Assembly: GCF_900096945.1 (NCBI RefSeq)
Contig: NZ_FMKA01000027.1
Span: 1 to 48,398, forward strand
DNA: 48,398 nt
Direction of reading: 5' to 3'
From: Anaerobium acetethylicum
GTDB taxonomy: Bacteria; Bacillota; Clostridia; Lachnospirales; Lachnospiraceae
Shown: in pieces, positions 26,408 through 34,749 of the stretch
Numbering within the stretch: the stretch's first letter is position 1
Layout of the letters: each line of letters starts with the position of its first letter
Notes under the pieces: generated by a model
Databases searched by the model: none
What the model saw: only the letters and a program-made list of their open reading frames with translations
Told to the model about the DNA's origin: nothing
Translations under genes and position numbers: made by a program

Positions 26408-27352
26408 TTAAAGAACCGAATGATCTGCATATTTTCTACTTATTCCATTAGACACTAGAAGTAAGATAGTTCCTACAATAGAATTGAACATACCTACTGC
26501 AGCAGAATAACCGTACTGTGCTTTCACCAGACCCATACGCTGAACATTTGTTGCAATTACATCCGCAGTCTCATATATACTTGGATTATATAATAGTAAA
26601 ATCTTATCAAAACCTACTGTCATAATCAAACCGCATCTCAAAATCAACATTGTAATAATAACCGGCATGATACCAGGAATAGTCACATACCACGCTCTTT
26701 TCATTCTTCCAGCTCCATCAATTGCAGCAGCTTCATACTGTTCTTGGCTAACACTAGAGATGGCTGCGATAAACATAATGGAACCATAGCCAAGTCCCTG
26801 CCATAGATCTGAAAGAAGGTTTAGTCCCCAGAAGTAATTCGGGTTCATCAATAAATTCTGACGTTCCATACCCAACTTAACCAGTAAATTAGTGATGATA
26901 CCATTGGAAGCAACAAAATCTATAACAAGTCCACAGATAACAACCGTTGACACAAAATAGGGCATATAGCTAAGAAACTGTACAGATTTCTTAAAGAAAG
27001 TCCGTTGGATTTCATTAAGTAGCAATGCAAATACAATTGACATGGGAAATCCTATTAGAAGTCCTAGTAAACTTATAACAAATGTATTCCGAAGTACATA
27101 TAAAAAATCTGGAGCAGTAAAGAACTGAATAAAATTATCCATTCCAACCCATTCACTACCAAAGAATCCTTTAACCGGGCTAAATTTCTGAAACGCCATA
27201 ATCAACCCACCCATAGGCAGATAATTAAATATTATAAAATAGATTACAATTGGTGAAGCTAATAGATATATTCTCCAATTCATCTTAAAATCACGCCTCC
27301 AGGATGACTTTCCCCCCTTGGAAGCTTTATTCAATTCTTTGTTTGCGCTCAT
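26408..27352 (-). CDS. ABC sugar transporter permease (LplB/YteP type)
   Basis: This permease is 314 residues from the chosen start. The ATG at 27352 (MSANKELNKAS) has GGAGG five bases upstream, whereas the longer frame from 27391 lacks a site and covers the intergenic region. Six hydrophobic segments are present. The EAA loop is EQYEAAAIDGAGRMKRAWYVTIPGI. The early FNYLPMGGLIMAFQKFSP motif is typical of LplB-family partners of YtcP. It lies between the binding-protein gene and the second permease gene, so the three form one importer. The cytoplasmic N-terminus is short and basic. Confidence 0.92.
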   Translation of the reverse strand: MSANKELNKASKGGKSSWRRDFKMNWRIYLLASPIVIYFIIFNYLPMGGLIMAFQKFSPVKGFFGSEWVGMDNFIQFFTAPDFLYVLRNTFVISLLGLLIGFPMSIVFALLLNEIQRTFFKKSVQFLSYMPYFVSTVVICGLVIDFVASNGIITNLLVKLGMERQNLLMNPNYFWGLNLLSDLWQGLGYGSIMFIAAISSVSQEQYEAAAIDGAGRMKRAWYVTIPGIMPVIITMLILRCGLIMTVGFDKILLLYNPSIYETADVIATNVQRMGLVKAQYGYSAAVGMFNSIVGTILLLVSNGISRKYADHSVL

Positions 27353-27449
27353 GCTTTCCTCCATAACTGTAAGGTGAGGTATAGGTATCATTCACCTATA
27401 CCTCACCTTCAAACTATTCAACTATATTACTAAAATTTTTTAATCATTA

Positions 27450-29138
27450 TTATCTTACCAAGTAACGATCATATGCTGCCTGTTGAATTGCAAGATTATC
27501 TCCAAGACCATAGGAATCTAACTGATCTTTAAATGCAGCCCAAGTAGTATCGTTTAACTCTTCTGTTCCAAGAATGTATTTTACTACCATTTCACCTACA
27601 TAACTATCGATGTTGGATTGGTTGCTCGTATAAGTAGCATCCTCATCCGTCGTTCTACAAAGAGAACCTGGCAGTAAGGTTGTTGAATCTTTATCATATG
27701 CATACCAAATTGCACTAGCTTCCTTATTCACATCTGAATTATTCTCTACTTCATAAACATTGTACCCTATACCTGGTAATCTATTTCCGCCAAAAGCACC
27801 TCCATCTGCTATAGCTCCACCGCCAAATGACAATAGTGCATTATATGAAAATGTCCCATCTGCTGCTATAGAGTATGTTCCATCTGTTAAACCATACTTT
27901 ACATAGAGCTCATCTTCAGCGGAACCATGTTCCTTATCAAGTCCATAAGTTCTTAACATACCGCCTTCATCTGAATACAGGGTATCAATGGTTGCTAAAA
28001 GTCTTTCAACATTCTTGCAAGATTTACTGATTACCAATTTGGTTGGTGACTCATAGAACTTATTATGCATACTATTGGCAGCAGTTGTAATGCCGCTTGC
28101 CGTATCCAATGGATTTTTAAGTGCACGTACATCCACATTTAGGCCATAGTTTGGCATGGATAACGCTGTACCCAATTGACTGTTTAATCCGAACCAAACA
28201 CCTGCTGCCCCGCCATAGGTGAGCGCTGTATTAGGAAGGTAAAATGGATCGGTAGTTCTTGTTGCAAAATCTTTATAGATATAACCGGCTTGATACCACT
28301 CATTCATCTTCTTTAAGTAGCTATAAAAGGCATCATCAGTTGGTCCATATTTTACTGTTCCGTTTGCATTATAATAGCTAATTGATGTTCCAAAGGAGCT
28401 AATTAAATCATTAGTAGCGAAAAACCCTGAAGAAGGTAAGATAAGCACTGCGGAATCCGCCATTTTAGCCGCATCAAAATACTGCTTCATCAATGGCAAC
28501 ATATAATCCCAATCTTCGATTGTAGTAGGTTCAGCATTACCACTTGGGAATACTACATTTCCTCCTGTCATGGTATCCAAAATGTCACGACGGTATACTA
28601 TTCCACCCCACATCAATCCATCCACTTTATTTAAAGCACCAAGAGTCAGAATCTTACCATCATCGCTATAAGCACTCTTCCTGTAGTTTTCATCCTCAAG
28701 AAGCTTTGAGAAGTTTGGCATATAATCAAGATAATCAGCAATATTTACAATAATACCATCATCATAAAGTTGGCTGATAGACCCTGTATATTGAGTAACA
28801 TCCAACATATCTGTAAGCTCGCCTGTTCCGAACATCAAACTCAAGGAATCTGCTTCTGTTCCTACAGCGGGCTGTTGGCAGTCCAATGTCATATTGAACT
28901 TCTTTTCAAGGTACTTTACAACAGGATTGTCATTATAACTAGAATAATAATCATTCGGGCTTGAGTAAAGCCAATAGGAAAAATTAACTGGCTCTGAATA
29001 ATCAATTTCCTTTACTTCCGTTGTTGTAATATCTGTGCTGTCATCAGTATTGTCTTTAGCATCATCTGACTTTTTGCAAGCACTTAATGAACCAATAATC
29101 AGTACCATACATAATAACATTGTTAAAAATTTTTTCAT
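27450..29138 (-). CDS. Extracellular solute-binding lipoprotein of an ABC sugar importer
   Basis: This is a large (562 residues) family-1-like sugar-binding lipoprotein of the LplA/YtcQ type. A signal peptide with lipobox LSAC places the lipidated cysteine at position 21 (24 if the ATG at 29147 is used). A Ser/Asp/Thr-rich linker follows. The mature domain shows NFSYWLYSSP, MTLDCQQPAVG and later KEHGSAEDELYVKYG. Two starts are possible: ATG at 29147 has AGGAGG only two bases away, while ATG at 29138 (MKKFLTM) has it at 11 bases and is preferred. It is the only clearly exported protein in the window, so it defines the surface uptake route. The bound sugar is unknown. Confidence 0.9.
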   Translation of the reverse strand: MKKFLTMLLCMVLIIGSLSACKKSDDAKDNTDDSTDITTTEVKEIDYSEPVNFSYWLYSSPNDYYSSYNDNPVVKYLEKKFNMTLDCQQPAVGTEADSLSLMFGTGELTDMLDVTQYTGSISQLYDDGIIVNIADYLDYMPNFSKLLEDENYRKSAYSDDGKILTLGALNKVDGLMWGGIVYRRDILDTMTGGNVVFPSGNAEPTTIEDWDYMLPLMKQYFDAAKMADSAVLILPSSGFFATNDLISSFGTSISYYNANGTVKYGPTDDAFYSYLKKMNEWYQAGYIYKDFATRTTDPFYLPNTALTYGGAAGVWFGLNSQLGTALSMPNYGLNVDVRALKNPLDTASGITTAANSMHNKFYESPTKLVISKSCKNVERLLATIDTLYSDEGGMLRTYGLDKEHGSAEDELYVKYGLTDGTYSIAADGTFSYNALLSFGGGAIADGGAFGGNRLPGIGYNVYEVENNSDVNKEASAIWYAYDKDSTTLLPGSLCRTTDEDATYTSNQSNIDSYVGEMVVKYILGTEELNDTTWAAFKDQLDSYGLGDNLAIQQAAYDRYLVR

Positions 29139-29147
29139 AACTTTCAT

Positions 29148-29660
29148 ATCCTCCTGAATATTATTTAATTTTGGAATCTAAAGTCTATTCTTCTAGCTTT
29201 AAATTCTTTATATAAAATCGCTGTCTTGTCCAAGTGTTTAGCGCTCCCGAAGATTTCATATGGATTGGGAAAATATTATTGGATTCGTAGGCAATCTTAT
29301 TTCTTTATAACTTTAAATCCGAGATACTTTTTTAAACCGAAGTCTTCAGTTTTTGACTTTAAGTTATCACCTCGAGCCAGTTAAATTATTTTAGCAGTGA
29401 AGAATACTCTATACCTGTTAGGCTAAGTATTAATTGCAGCATTTATTATTACAACCTTTCATGAACGTATTTTAGCTTATTTTTTATTACTTGTTTTTAT
29501 TACTTGTTTTTATCTTGTATCTAACAAATCCACCTTCTTTCAAAATTAAATCTAATAAATATTCACTTGTCTTTATATACATATTAAACATATTACATGA
29601 TTATATATATTAATTTTCTGTCATTTTTTATAGATTTTTACTACGATTTAAAATTCAACA
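29148..29660 (-). promoter_or_regulatory. Long leader and promoter region of the ABC operon
   Basis: No gene is seen in about 500 bases. On the minus strand a plausible promoter is TTGTAA (about 29451) with a 17-base spacer and AATACT, giving a leader of over 250 bases before the lipoprotein gene. A short hairpin, AACTGAAG with CTTCGGTT at about 29337-29353, lies in this leader. I cannot match it to a known riboswitch. Confidence 0.35.
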
Positions 29661-29698
29661 AAAAAACCGCGAAAACAAATAGTTTTCTGCGGTTTTTT
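29661..29698 (-). terminator. Bidirectional-looking terminator
   Basis: AAAAAACCGCGAAAAC (29661-29676) pairs with GTTTTCTGCGGTTTTTT (29682-29698) with one mismatch around a five-base loop. T-runs occur on both strands. It is placed to end the esterase transcript (stop at 29796). Confidence 0.8.
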
Positions 29699-29795
29699 GC
29701 TAAAAATAAACCTATTTATGTACTATGAATTTGTTGTCTATACCTCAATAATTATGCTAAACAATTATACTACTATAGGTCGCATTCACTCATAC

Positions 29796-30629
29796 CTAAA
29801 TGCCAACATTTCCACTGTTTATTCCAAGCTTTGAATGTTCGGTAGGAAGCCATTCAATTGCTTTTTTAATGTATGTATCCCAAAAGTCCCATTCATGATT
29901 TCCTGGTTCAATTCTAAAGGAATGGTCCACTCCATTCTTAGACAGGAAATTAGAAAAATCACGATTAGCATTCAATAGTGAATCCTGATCTCCAACGGCC
30001 ATATAGATTTTCGGAAGATTTTTTCCCTGTGTTTTTAATTGCTCCACAAGATATTTAGGATTCATGTCGCTCACAAGCAAATGATCCAAATCTCCAAAAC
30101 AGCTTTCTATATAGTCTCTTCTCTCAATAAAAAACATAGAATCATTAGTACGGGTCTGCACATTATCAAGTATTAATGCAGAAGAAAGTGCTACAATACA
30201 TCCGAAGGTCTCATGATATTTTAGACCATTGCGAATGGCACCATAACCTCCCATGGAGAGCCCTCCAATAAAGGTATCCTCTCTATTATGTGAAAGATGA
30301 AACATTTTTCTTGTTATCTCCACCAATTCTTTTCCAATGAATTCTCCATAATAATTATTACTCTTTGGCTGATCCACATAAAATGCATTATCACCGGATG
30401 GCATCACAATCACTAAATCATTTTCTTCAGCATACCGCTGGATTCTTGTTCCATTCACCCAGTCCGTATAATTTCCAAATATACCATGTAATAAATAAAG
30501 AGTCTTATAGGGTTTTTCTTCTCTTACTGGCATTCCAGGAAAAGTTAACTTATCTGCAGGAAAAATTACATTAACAGGTACCGTACGCATTAGAAACTTT
30601 GATAAAATATTCATCTGTATAAATGCCAT
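29796..30629 (-). CDS. Alpha/beta-hydrolase esterase (esterase D/CE1-like)
   Basis: This 277-residue esterase of the PF00756 type is related to acetylesterases and S-formylglutathione hydrolases. The nucleophile is Ser125 in GGLSMGGYG. The probable acid is Asp216 in VGDQDSLL and the His is His245 in PGNHEWDFW. The oxyanion region YLLHGIFGNYTDW is intact. There is no signal peptide, so it is probably cytoplasmic. In this neighbourhood removal of acetyl or other acyl groups from imported oligosaccharides is likely, but that is inferred. GGAGG lies ten bases before the ATG. It is followed by the terminator at 29661 and lies 65 bases after the AraC gene, so the two may be cotranscribed. Confidence 0.9.
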   Translation of the reverse strand: MAFIQMNILSKFLMRTVPVNVIFPADKLTFPGMPVREEKPYKTLYLLHGIFGNYTDWVNGTRIQRYAEENDLVIVMPSGDNAFYVDQPKSNNYYGEFIGKELVEITRKMFHLSHNREDTFIGGLSMGGYGAIRNGLKYHETFGCIVALSSALILDNVQTRTNDSMFFIERRDYIESCFGDLDHLLVSDMNPKYLVEQLKTQGKNLPKIYMAVGDQDSLLNANRDFSNFLSKNGVDHSFRIEPGNHEWDFWDTYIKKAIEWLPTEHSKLGINSGNVGI

Positions 30630-30694
30630 TAATAAAAACCTCCAACCATTCTAGTTATTTCACTCAGGATTTCTACCAAGTTTAAACATATTTA

Positions 30695-31915
30695 CTAATT
30701 TCGAATTATCTTAACTTTATCTCTGTATTGTTTAGGAGTAACACTCATCGCTTCTTTAAAGACAGTACTAAAATGACTTTGCGAACTATATGATAATTTT
30801 TGGCTAATCTCCACAAGTGAAAAATCAGTATATTTTAATAGAAACTTTGCTTCCTTTACCTTCACCTTCTTTATATAATCAACAACAGCTATACCGGTCT
30901 CCTGCTTAAAGATTCGAGATAAATAAGTATGACTGATTCTCAAGTAATCAGCAATTTGAGCAACATTGATATTTTCATTGGCATGAGTTTTTATATACTC
31001 ACAGCATTGATTTACATTCGGAGAATAACTTCGAATCTTCGATAGCTCTTTTACCCTTCTTGCAAACTCATAAAATGCATTTGATATTATCTCCTCTGCC
31101 GGAATACTATTCGAACTTTCTACTTGCCGGATGAATAAATCACACAGCGAATAAGCAATTTCAGGGTTGAGACCGCCTTCCATTGCTGCTCTAGAAGCTA
31201 ATGCAATCCCAACTATATACAAATTTTTCATATTTCTAATTTCGCTTACCAAACTCAAAGTTCCCATTCTAAAATGGATATTGCTCTGCGATAACTCATG
31301 GATTTTATCAACCTCACCCATTCGAATACATTCCCATAAGTATTTCTCATATTGATAACTACCGTGTTCTTCTAATTCAGGAATGCCGATATCTGACTCC
31401 TCGTCATTCATTGAAGGGTTGTCAAGAACTGTTTTTTCAATAAATTGAATAGATTTCTCATCAACATTTTTATCATTCAAATAATAATATACAAGACTAA
31501 TTATTCTAAAATAATCTTCATATGAATAGCATGGAAAGTTATTCCGATATCTCATGTGTAATAATTTTCCAGCCTCATCCATTTCCATCTTCTCAAGTTC
31601 TTCCAATAATGTCTTATCGGACATCCTGTTACAATAGAATGGTCCTATCATAAGACTTCCCTTAATTAGTTCTTCACATATCACTGGGATACCTATCCAA
31701 GTAATAGCTATCTCATTTATACTAATCTGAATTTCCTTTTTATTCAGACATTGTCGAACTATATGTTTCGATTCTTTTAAATAGTGATTTATATAGTCAT
31801 CATTCAGGATATCCGGCTTATACACAATAGTTCCATCAGTATCAAAAAACGTTACAAATACTTGATAACTGCTTTGAATCATATTACACAACTTTGTTAC
31901 AAAATACAGATTCAT
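30695..31915 (-). CDS. AraC-family regulator with PocR-like sensor half
   Basis: This 406-residue paralogue of the regulators at 23704 and 46283 shares a GSLMIGPFYCN block in the N-terminal half and ASRAAMEGGLNPEIAYSLCD in the middle. Two AraC DNA-binding motifs lie at about 305-400 (INVAQIADYLRISHTYLSRIF and LVEISQKLSYSSQSHFSTVF), ending VTPKQYRDKV. AAGGAG lies seven bases before the ATG. It is upstream of the esterase and the ABC importer on the same strand and is the natural candidate to control them. Confidence 0.92.
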   Translation of the reverse strand: MNLYFVTKLCNMIQSSYQVFVTFFDTDGTIVYKPDILNDDYINHYLKESKHIVRQCLNKKEIQISINEIAITWIGIPVICEELIKGSLMIGPFYCNRMSDKTLLEELEKMEMDEAGKLLHMRYRNNFPCYSYEDYFRIISLVYYYLNDKNVDEKSIQFIEKTVLDNPSMNDEESDIGIPELEEHGSYQYEKYLWECIRMGEVDKIHELSQSNIHFRMGTLSLVSEIRNMKNLYIVGIALASRAAMEGGLNPEIAYSLCDLFIRQVESSNSIPAEEIISNAFYEFARRVKELSKIRSYSPNVNQCCEYIKTHANENINVAQIADYLRISHTYLSRIFKQETGIAVVDYIKKVKVKEAKFLLKYTDFSLVEISQKLSYSSQSHFSTVFKEAMSVTPKQYRDKVKIIRN

Positions 31916-32045
31916 AGTTAATCTCCTTATAAAAAGAATGAAGTTTTCTGTCTTTAACTAATTTGATCAATACTTTTTTTATTATACTATATTTCGAAGT
32001 AACTTTATAGATTTTTACAAAAGGATATTAATGATTATTTTATTA

Positions 32046-32345
32046 TCAACAATATAAATCTATACTGTCTATACAATCGTCAATTGCATTGGGCATCAAT
32101 GTACTCTGGGCGGGTGTTGCTAATCCATTGAAAAAACCATCAATTAAAATAATAATTATATAAATATAAACCCCGTATTTTTGAGCTGGAATAAAAAATA
32201 TTGACACGGAAGTACCAATTGTAATTATGGAGGAAATCACCAAGTTGTTTCGTATCCCTATTGTTTTAGTTAGAATAGGACTTAATGATGCCCCAACTAA
32301 AAGTCCTATCATCGTTATAAGTCCTACTTGTACTAAGACGTGTCA
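32046..32345 (-). pseudogene. GPH/MFS transporter, internal fragment
   Basis: About 98 codons are open here. They contain LVQVGLITMIGLLVGASLSP, then a hydrophobic pair of helices, then LIDGFFNGLATPAQSTLMPNAIDD. The last block matches the conserved region after helix 8 of GPH symporters, where a PYxxxxSMxxDxxDY-like motif occurs. The first seven helices and the C-terminus are missing and a stop precedes the fragment, so it is a relic. It lies between the AraC gene at 30695 and cassette C, consistent with decay of another transporter gene. Confidence 0.65.
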
Positions 32346-32592
32346 ACAGTAAACGTCTCTACTTTCTCTGTGATACCTTCCGATACATAGTCATGAATTA
32401 CTATCGATACTCCATGTTGACGATAAACTCCTGTTAATTCTTTTGCTTGCGATATATAATCTCTTTTTCATCTAATAAGAACGTACACTTCTTATTAACT
32501 GTTTGAAGAGCTTTGCTAATCTTGCAACTATTGCTAATAGACTCCGTTGGTATTTCATTGTCAACTAAACCACTTACATCACTTAAACGCAT
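32333..32592 (-). pseudogene. Frameshifted unknown ORF remnant
   Basis: From ATG 32592 a frame reads MRLSDVSGLVDNEIP through CTFLLDEKE and then stops at RKQKN. The neighbouring frame carries on from the same point with DYISQAKELTGVYRQHG and VSIVIHDYVSEGITEK, ending VDTS at 32333. Joined by one frameshift the two give a protein-like sequence of about 85 residues. I do not recognise it. Its end overlaps the GPH fragment, so this stretch is probably a graveyard of small pieces. Confidence 0.4.
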
Positions 32593-32638
32593 CTAGCTGT
32601 AGCGATCTTCGATGTAACTATTCATACTTTCCAAATGG

Positions 32639-34441
32639 TTATGATTCCAATCGTATTATCTTGCCTTCTGTGATACCTGCTTCATTAAAGGCATCTACTC
32701 TCACATAATATTCATGTCCTTTTACCAGAGCTCCAACACGCTTTTCGGTATCAAATATCATATAATTATGATATAGCTTCTCAGGGTTATGACCCCATAA
32801 AATGTTATATCCATCTGCTCCATTATCTTTAATGGTCACATCCATATCAATATCGCTTACTCTTACTGCGGTAAACTCAGGTATTGCTGGTTTATCACCA
32901 TCATCAATACCAAATACCCGAAGTCCTGAAATACAAGGTTTCTGATCGTAAGGAATTTCTAGGACGGTAAGTTTTAGAAAGCGTATTTTCATTCCCTCTT
33001 CTTTTACTGCTAGGTCATGGGGCAAATTCGTCCGTACTTGGGATTTATCCTCTACAACAAAATACTCCTTACCATTAACTGAACCTTCTAACCTCCAACG
33101 GGTCACATGATTTGCCTCGTCAATATATCTTGCCTGGGATGTTCCACGGATTTCTCCCGGAACTGGAATATCCATCTTATCATCTGCAAAATTAATTTGC
33201 ATTGCTCGAACATCATACACCTTGCCCAAATCCATCTGCAACCATTCTCCTGGTTTCTCAGAAGCTGCTCTCCACCAGGTTTGTACATTTTCATCTGCCG
33301 CTTTCTCCGGTTCTTTTCCCTCTTCATGAGAAGATGCTGTCATTGCTTTTTGGTAACTTAACAGATACCATTCCGGATCTTTCCATGGGTCCATTTTTCC
33401 CTGTTCTATACTTAAAGGCCAATCTCCATATCTCTGATTACAGAATAGTTCTCCCTCTGAATCAAATCCTGCAGGCCAGATACCTACCCGACGCTCAAAT
33501 TGATGGTTCATACTAATGCGCATCGTAGCGGAGTGCCATAGATTTCCATATCGATCCTCTGTTGTAGAGCCATGTCCTGCTCCCGGTAAAAAACCTCCTG
33601 GTTTATAGGAATATGGATTATTTTTCGCTAAAGTATATGGCCCCAATGGGCTGTCAGACACATATACGCCATCCGTATAGACATTGTACTCTGTACCATT
33701 GGCTGCGTATTGTAAGTAATATCTTCCTTGGTATTTATTCATCCATGCACCTTCGATGTATGGAGCATTTCTTAAAAATCCTTTTATCATATACACCATT
33801 TCGGATGCAAGATCGCTTTCCTTCGTACCACTTTTCTCTAAAAAGTCATGAAAACGAACTTCTAATTCTTCATCTGCTATTGGGTAAATAGTATTATCTT
33901 CCCCAACCCGTTCAAATCCTTTTGTATAACAATCTCCAAAGATCAGTTCTTTCTTTTCACCAATCGGTTTTAAGCTCACTGGATCCACCTCTACCCCCCA
34001 GACCGGAGTCATACTGGAACAACCCCAATAGAAGTATACCTTACCATCGTCATCCATAAACAAATGTGGGTCCCAGAAATCAAAGGTACCGGGAATTTCC
34101 TCGTAAGGTCCATTTAGAACATCCTTTGTACGATAATAATTACAAATTTCACCTTGTTTAGATGCACAGAAATACACGTATTCTCCAATTACCCGCACAT
34201 CCGGTGCATAGTCATAAAGCGGAAGATTTTCTGGCAACCTATGATTTTCCCAGTTTACTATATCCTCCGACACCCATACTCCCAAAGTCATTGATGCAAA
34301 GATATAATACTTATCCTGAAATAAGATCATGGATGGGTCAGCAGCCTCTCTGGCTACCTCCAACATTCCGCCTTTGTGTATGTTTTTATGGAACTGATAG
34401 CGGTAATTAATATTAACGGGATTACAAAAATATTGTTTCAT
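32639..34441 (-). CDS. GH43 enzyme with CBM32-like and fibronectin-III-like domains
   Basis: This 600-residue enzyme has a GH43 propeller at about 1-355: candidate base Asp35 in AADPSMI, pKa modulator Asp124 in FWDPHLF and acid Glu230 in YIEGAWM. A discoidin/F5-8C (CBM32-like) domain follows at about 365-505 (SEKPGEWLQMDLGKVYDVRAM). A fibronectin-III-like domain occupies about 510-600. There is no signal peptide, so binding modules act on soluble intracellular substrate or the protein is exported by an unseen route. AGGAGGAG precedes the ATG. The propeller is quite different from the other two GH43 genes, so it is not part of that duplication. It is the last intact gene of cassette C. Beta-xylosidase or arabinofuranosidase are the likely activities. 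Confidence 0.9.
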   Translation of the reverse strand: MKQYFCNPVNINYRYQFHKNIHKGGMLEVAREAADPSMILFQDKYYIFASMTLGVWVSEDIVNWENHRLPENLPLYDYAPDVRVIGEYVYFCASKQGEICNYYRTKDVLNGPYEEIPGTFDFWDPHLFMDDDGKVYFYWGCSSMTPVWGVEVDPVSLKPIGEKKELIFGDCYTKGFERVGEDNTIYPIADEELEVRFHDFLEKSGTKESDLASEMVYMIKGFLRNAPYIEGAWMNKYQGRYYLQYAANGTEYNVYTDGVYVSDSPLGPYTLAKNNPYSYKPGGFLPGAGHGSTTEDRYGNLWHSATMRISMNHQFERRVGIWPAGFDSEGELFCNQRYGDWPLSIEQGKMDPWKDPEWYLLSYQKAMTASSHEEGKEPEKAADENVQTWWRAASEKPGEWLQMDLGKVYDVRAMQINFADDKMDIPVPGEIRGTSQARYIDEANHVTRWRLEGSVNGKEYFVVEDKSQVRTNLPHDLAVKEEGMKIRFLKLTVLEIPYDQKPCISGLRVFGIDDGDKPAIPEFTAVRVSDIDMDVTIKDNGADGYNILWGHNPEKLYHNYMIFDTEKRVGALVKGHEYYVRVDAFNEAGITEGKIIRLES

Positions 34442-34474
34442 TGTTTAACTCCTCCTTGCTTAGTATATAAATAG

Positions 34475-34489
34475 GCGTTTGCGAAACGC
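34475..34489. repeat. Short palindrome and flanking inverted repeat
   Basis: GCGTTT-GCG-AAACGC forms a 15-base palindrome. The adjoining ACGCAACAA (34486-34494) recurs inverted as TTGTTGCGT at 34727-34735, so the pair brackets the small GH43 remnant. The function is unknown; it could mark recombination ends. Confidence 0.45.
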
Positions 34490-34540
34490 AACAACTCGTG
34501 TAATTACGGGATTTTTTTGATGTTAAACAAGTATAACTCA

Positions 34541-34693
34541 TCACCAATTTATGGTAAAATTGAATTGTCGAAAAGCAAATCCACCATACCAATAATAATA
34601 TCCATTTTCATAATAAATTCCTGCACCATGTGCTTGAATACGTGCCCCTTTTGTGTCTAACCAAATCTGGCCCGGTTTAATATGCGTCTGCAT
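34541..34693 (-). pseudogene. GH43-type N-terminal remnant (50 codons)
   Basis: The frame begins MQTHIKPGQIWLD, then GARIQAHGAGIYYENG and YYYWYGG, before leaving homology and stopping. This is the start of a GH43 enzyme of the subgroup whose N-terminus reads GQxWxDxxGxxIxAHGGG...YYWYGE, including the first propeller strand. The ribosome site is perfect (AGGAGG, seven bases before ATG 34693), so the start is original and the remaining 300 or more residues have been deleted. It lies 99 bases upstream of the intact GH43-CBM32 gene and may be translated into a useless peptide. Confidence 0.7.
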
Positions 34694-34749
34694 ACACTTT
34701 CCTCCTATTTCATCACCATTCCCTAATTGTTGCGTGGAGTTTGCGAGTC

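Noticed and set aside
33103-33516. Open frames on both strands inside the GH43-CBM32 gene
   Set aside because: They are shadows of a well-supported coding frame with intact domains and have no ribosome sites.
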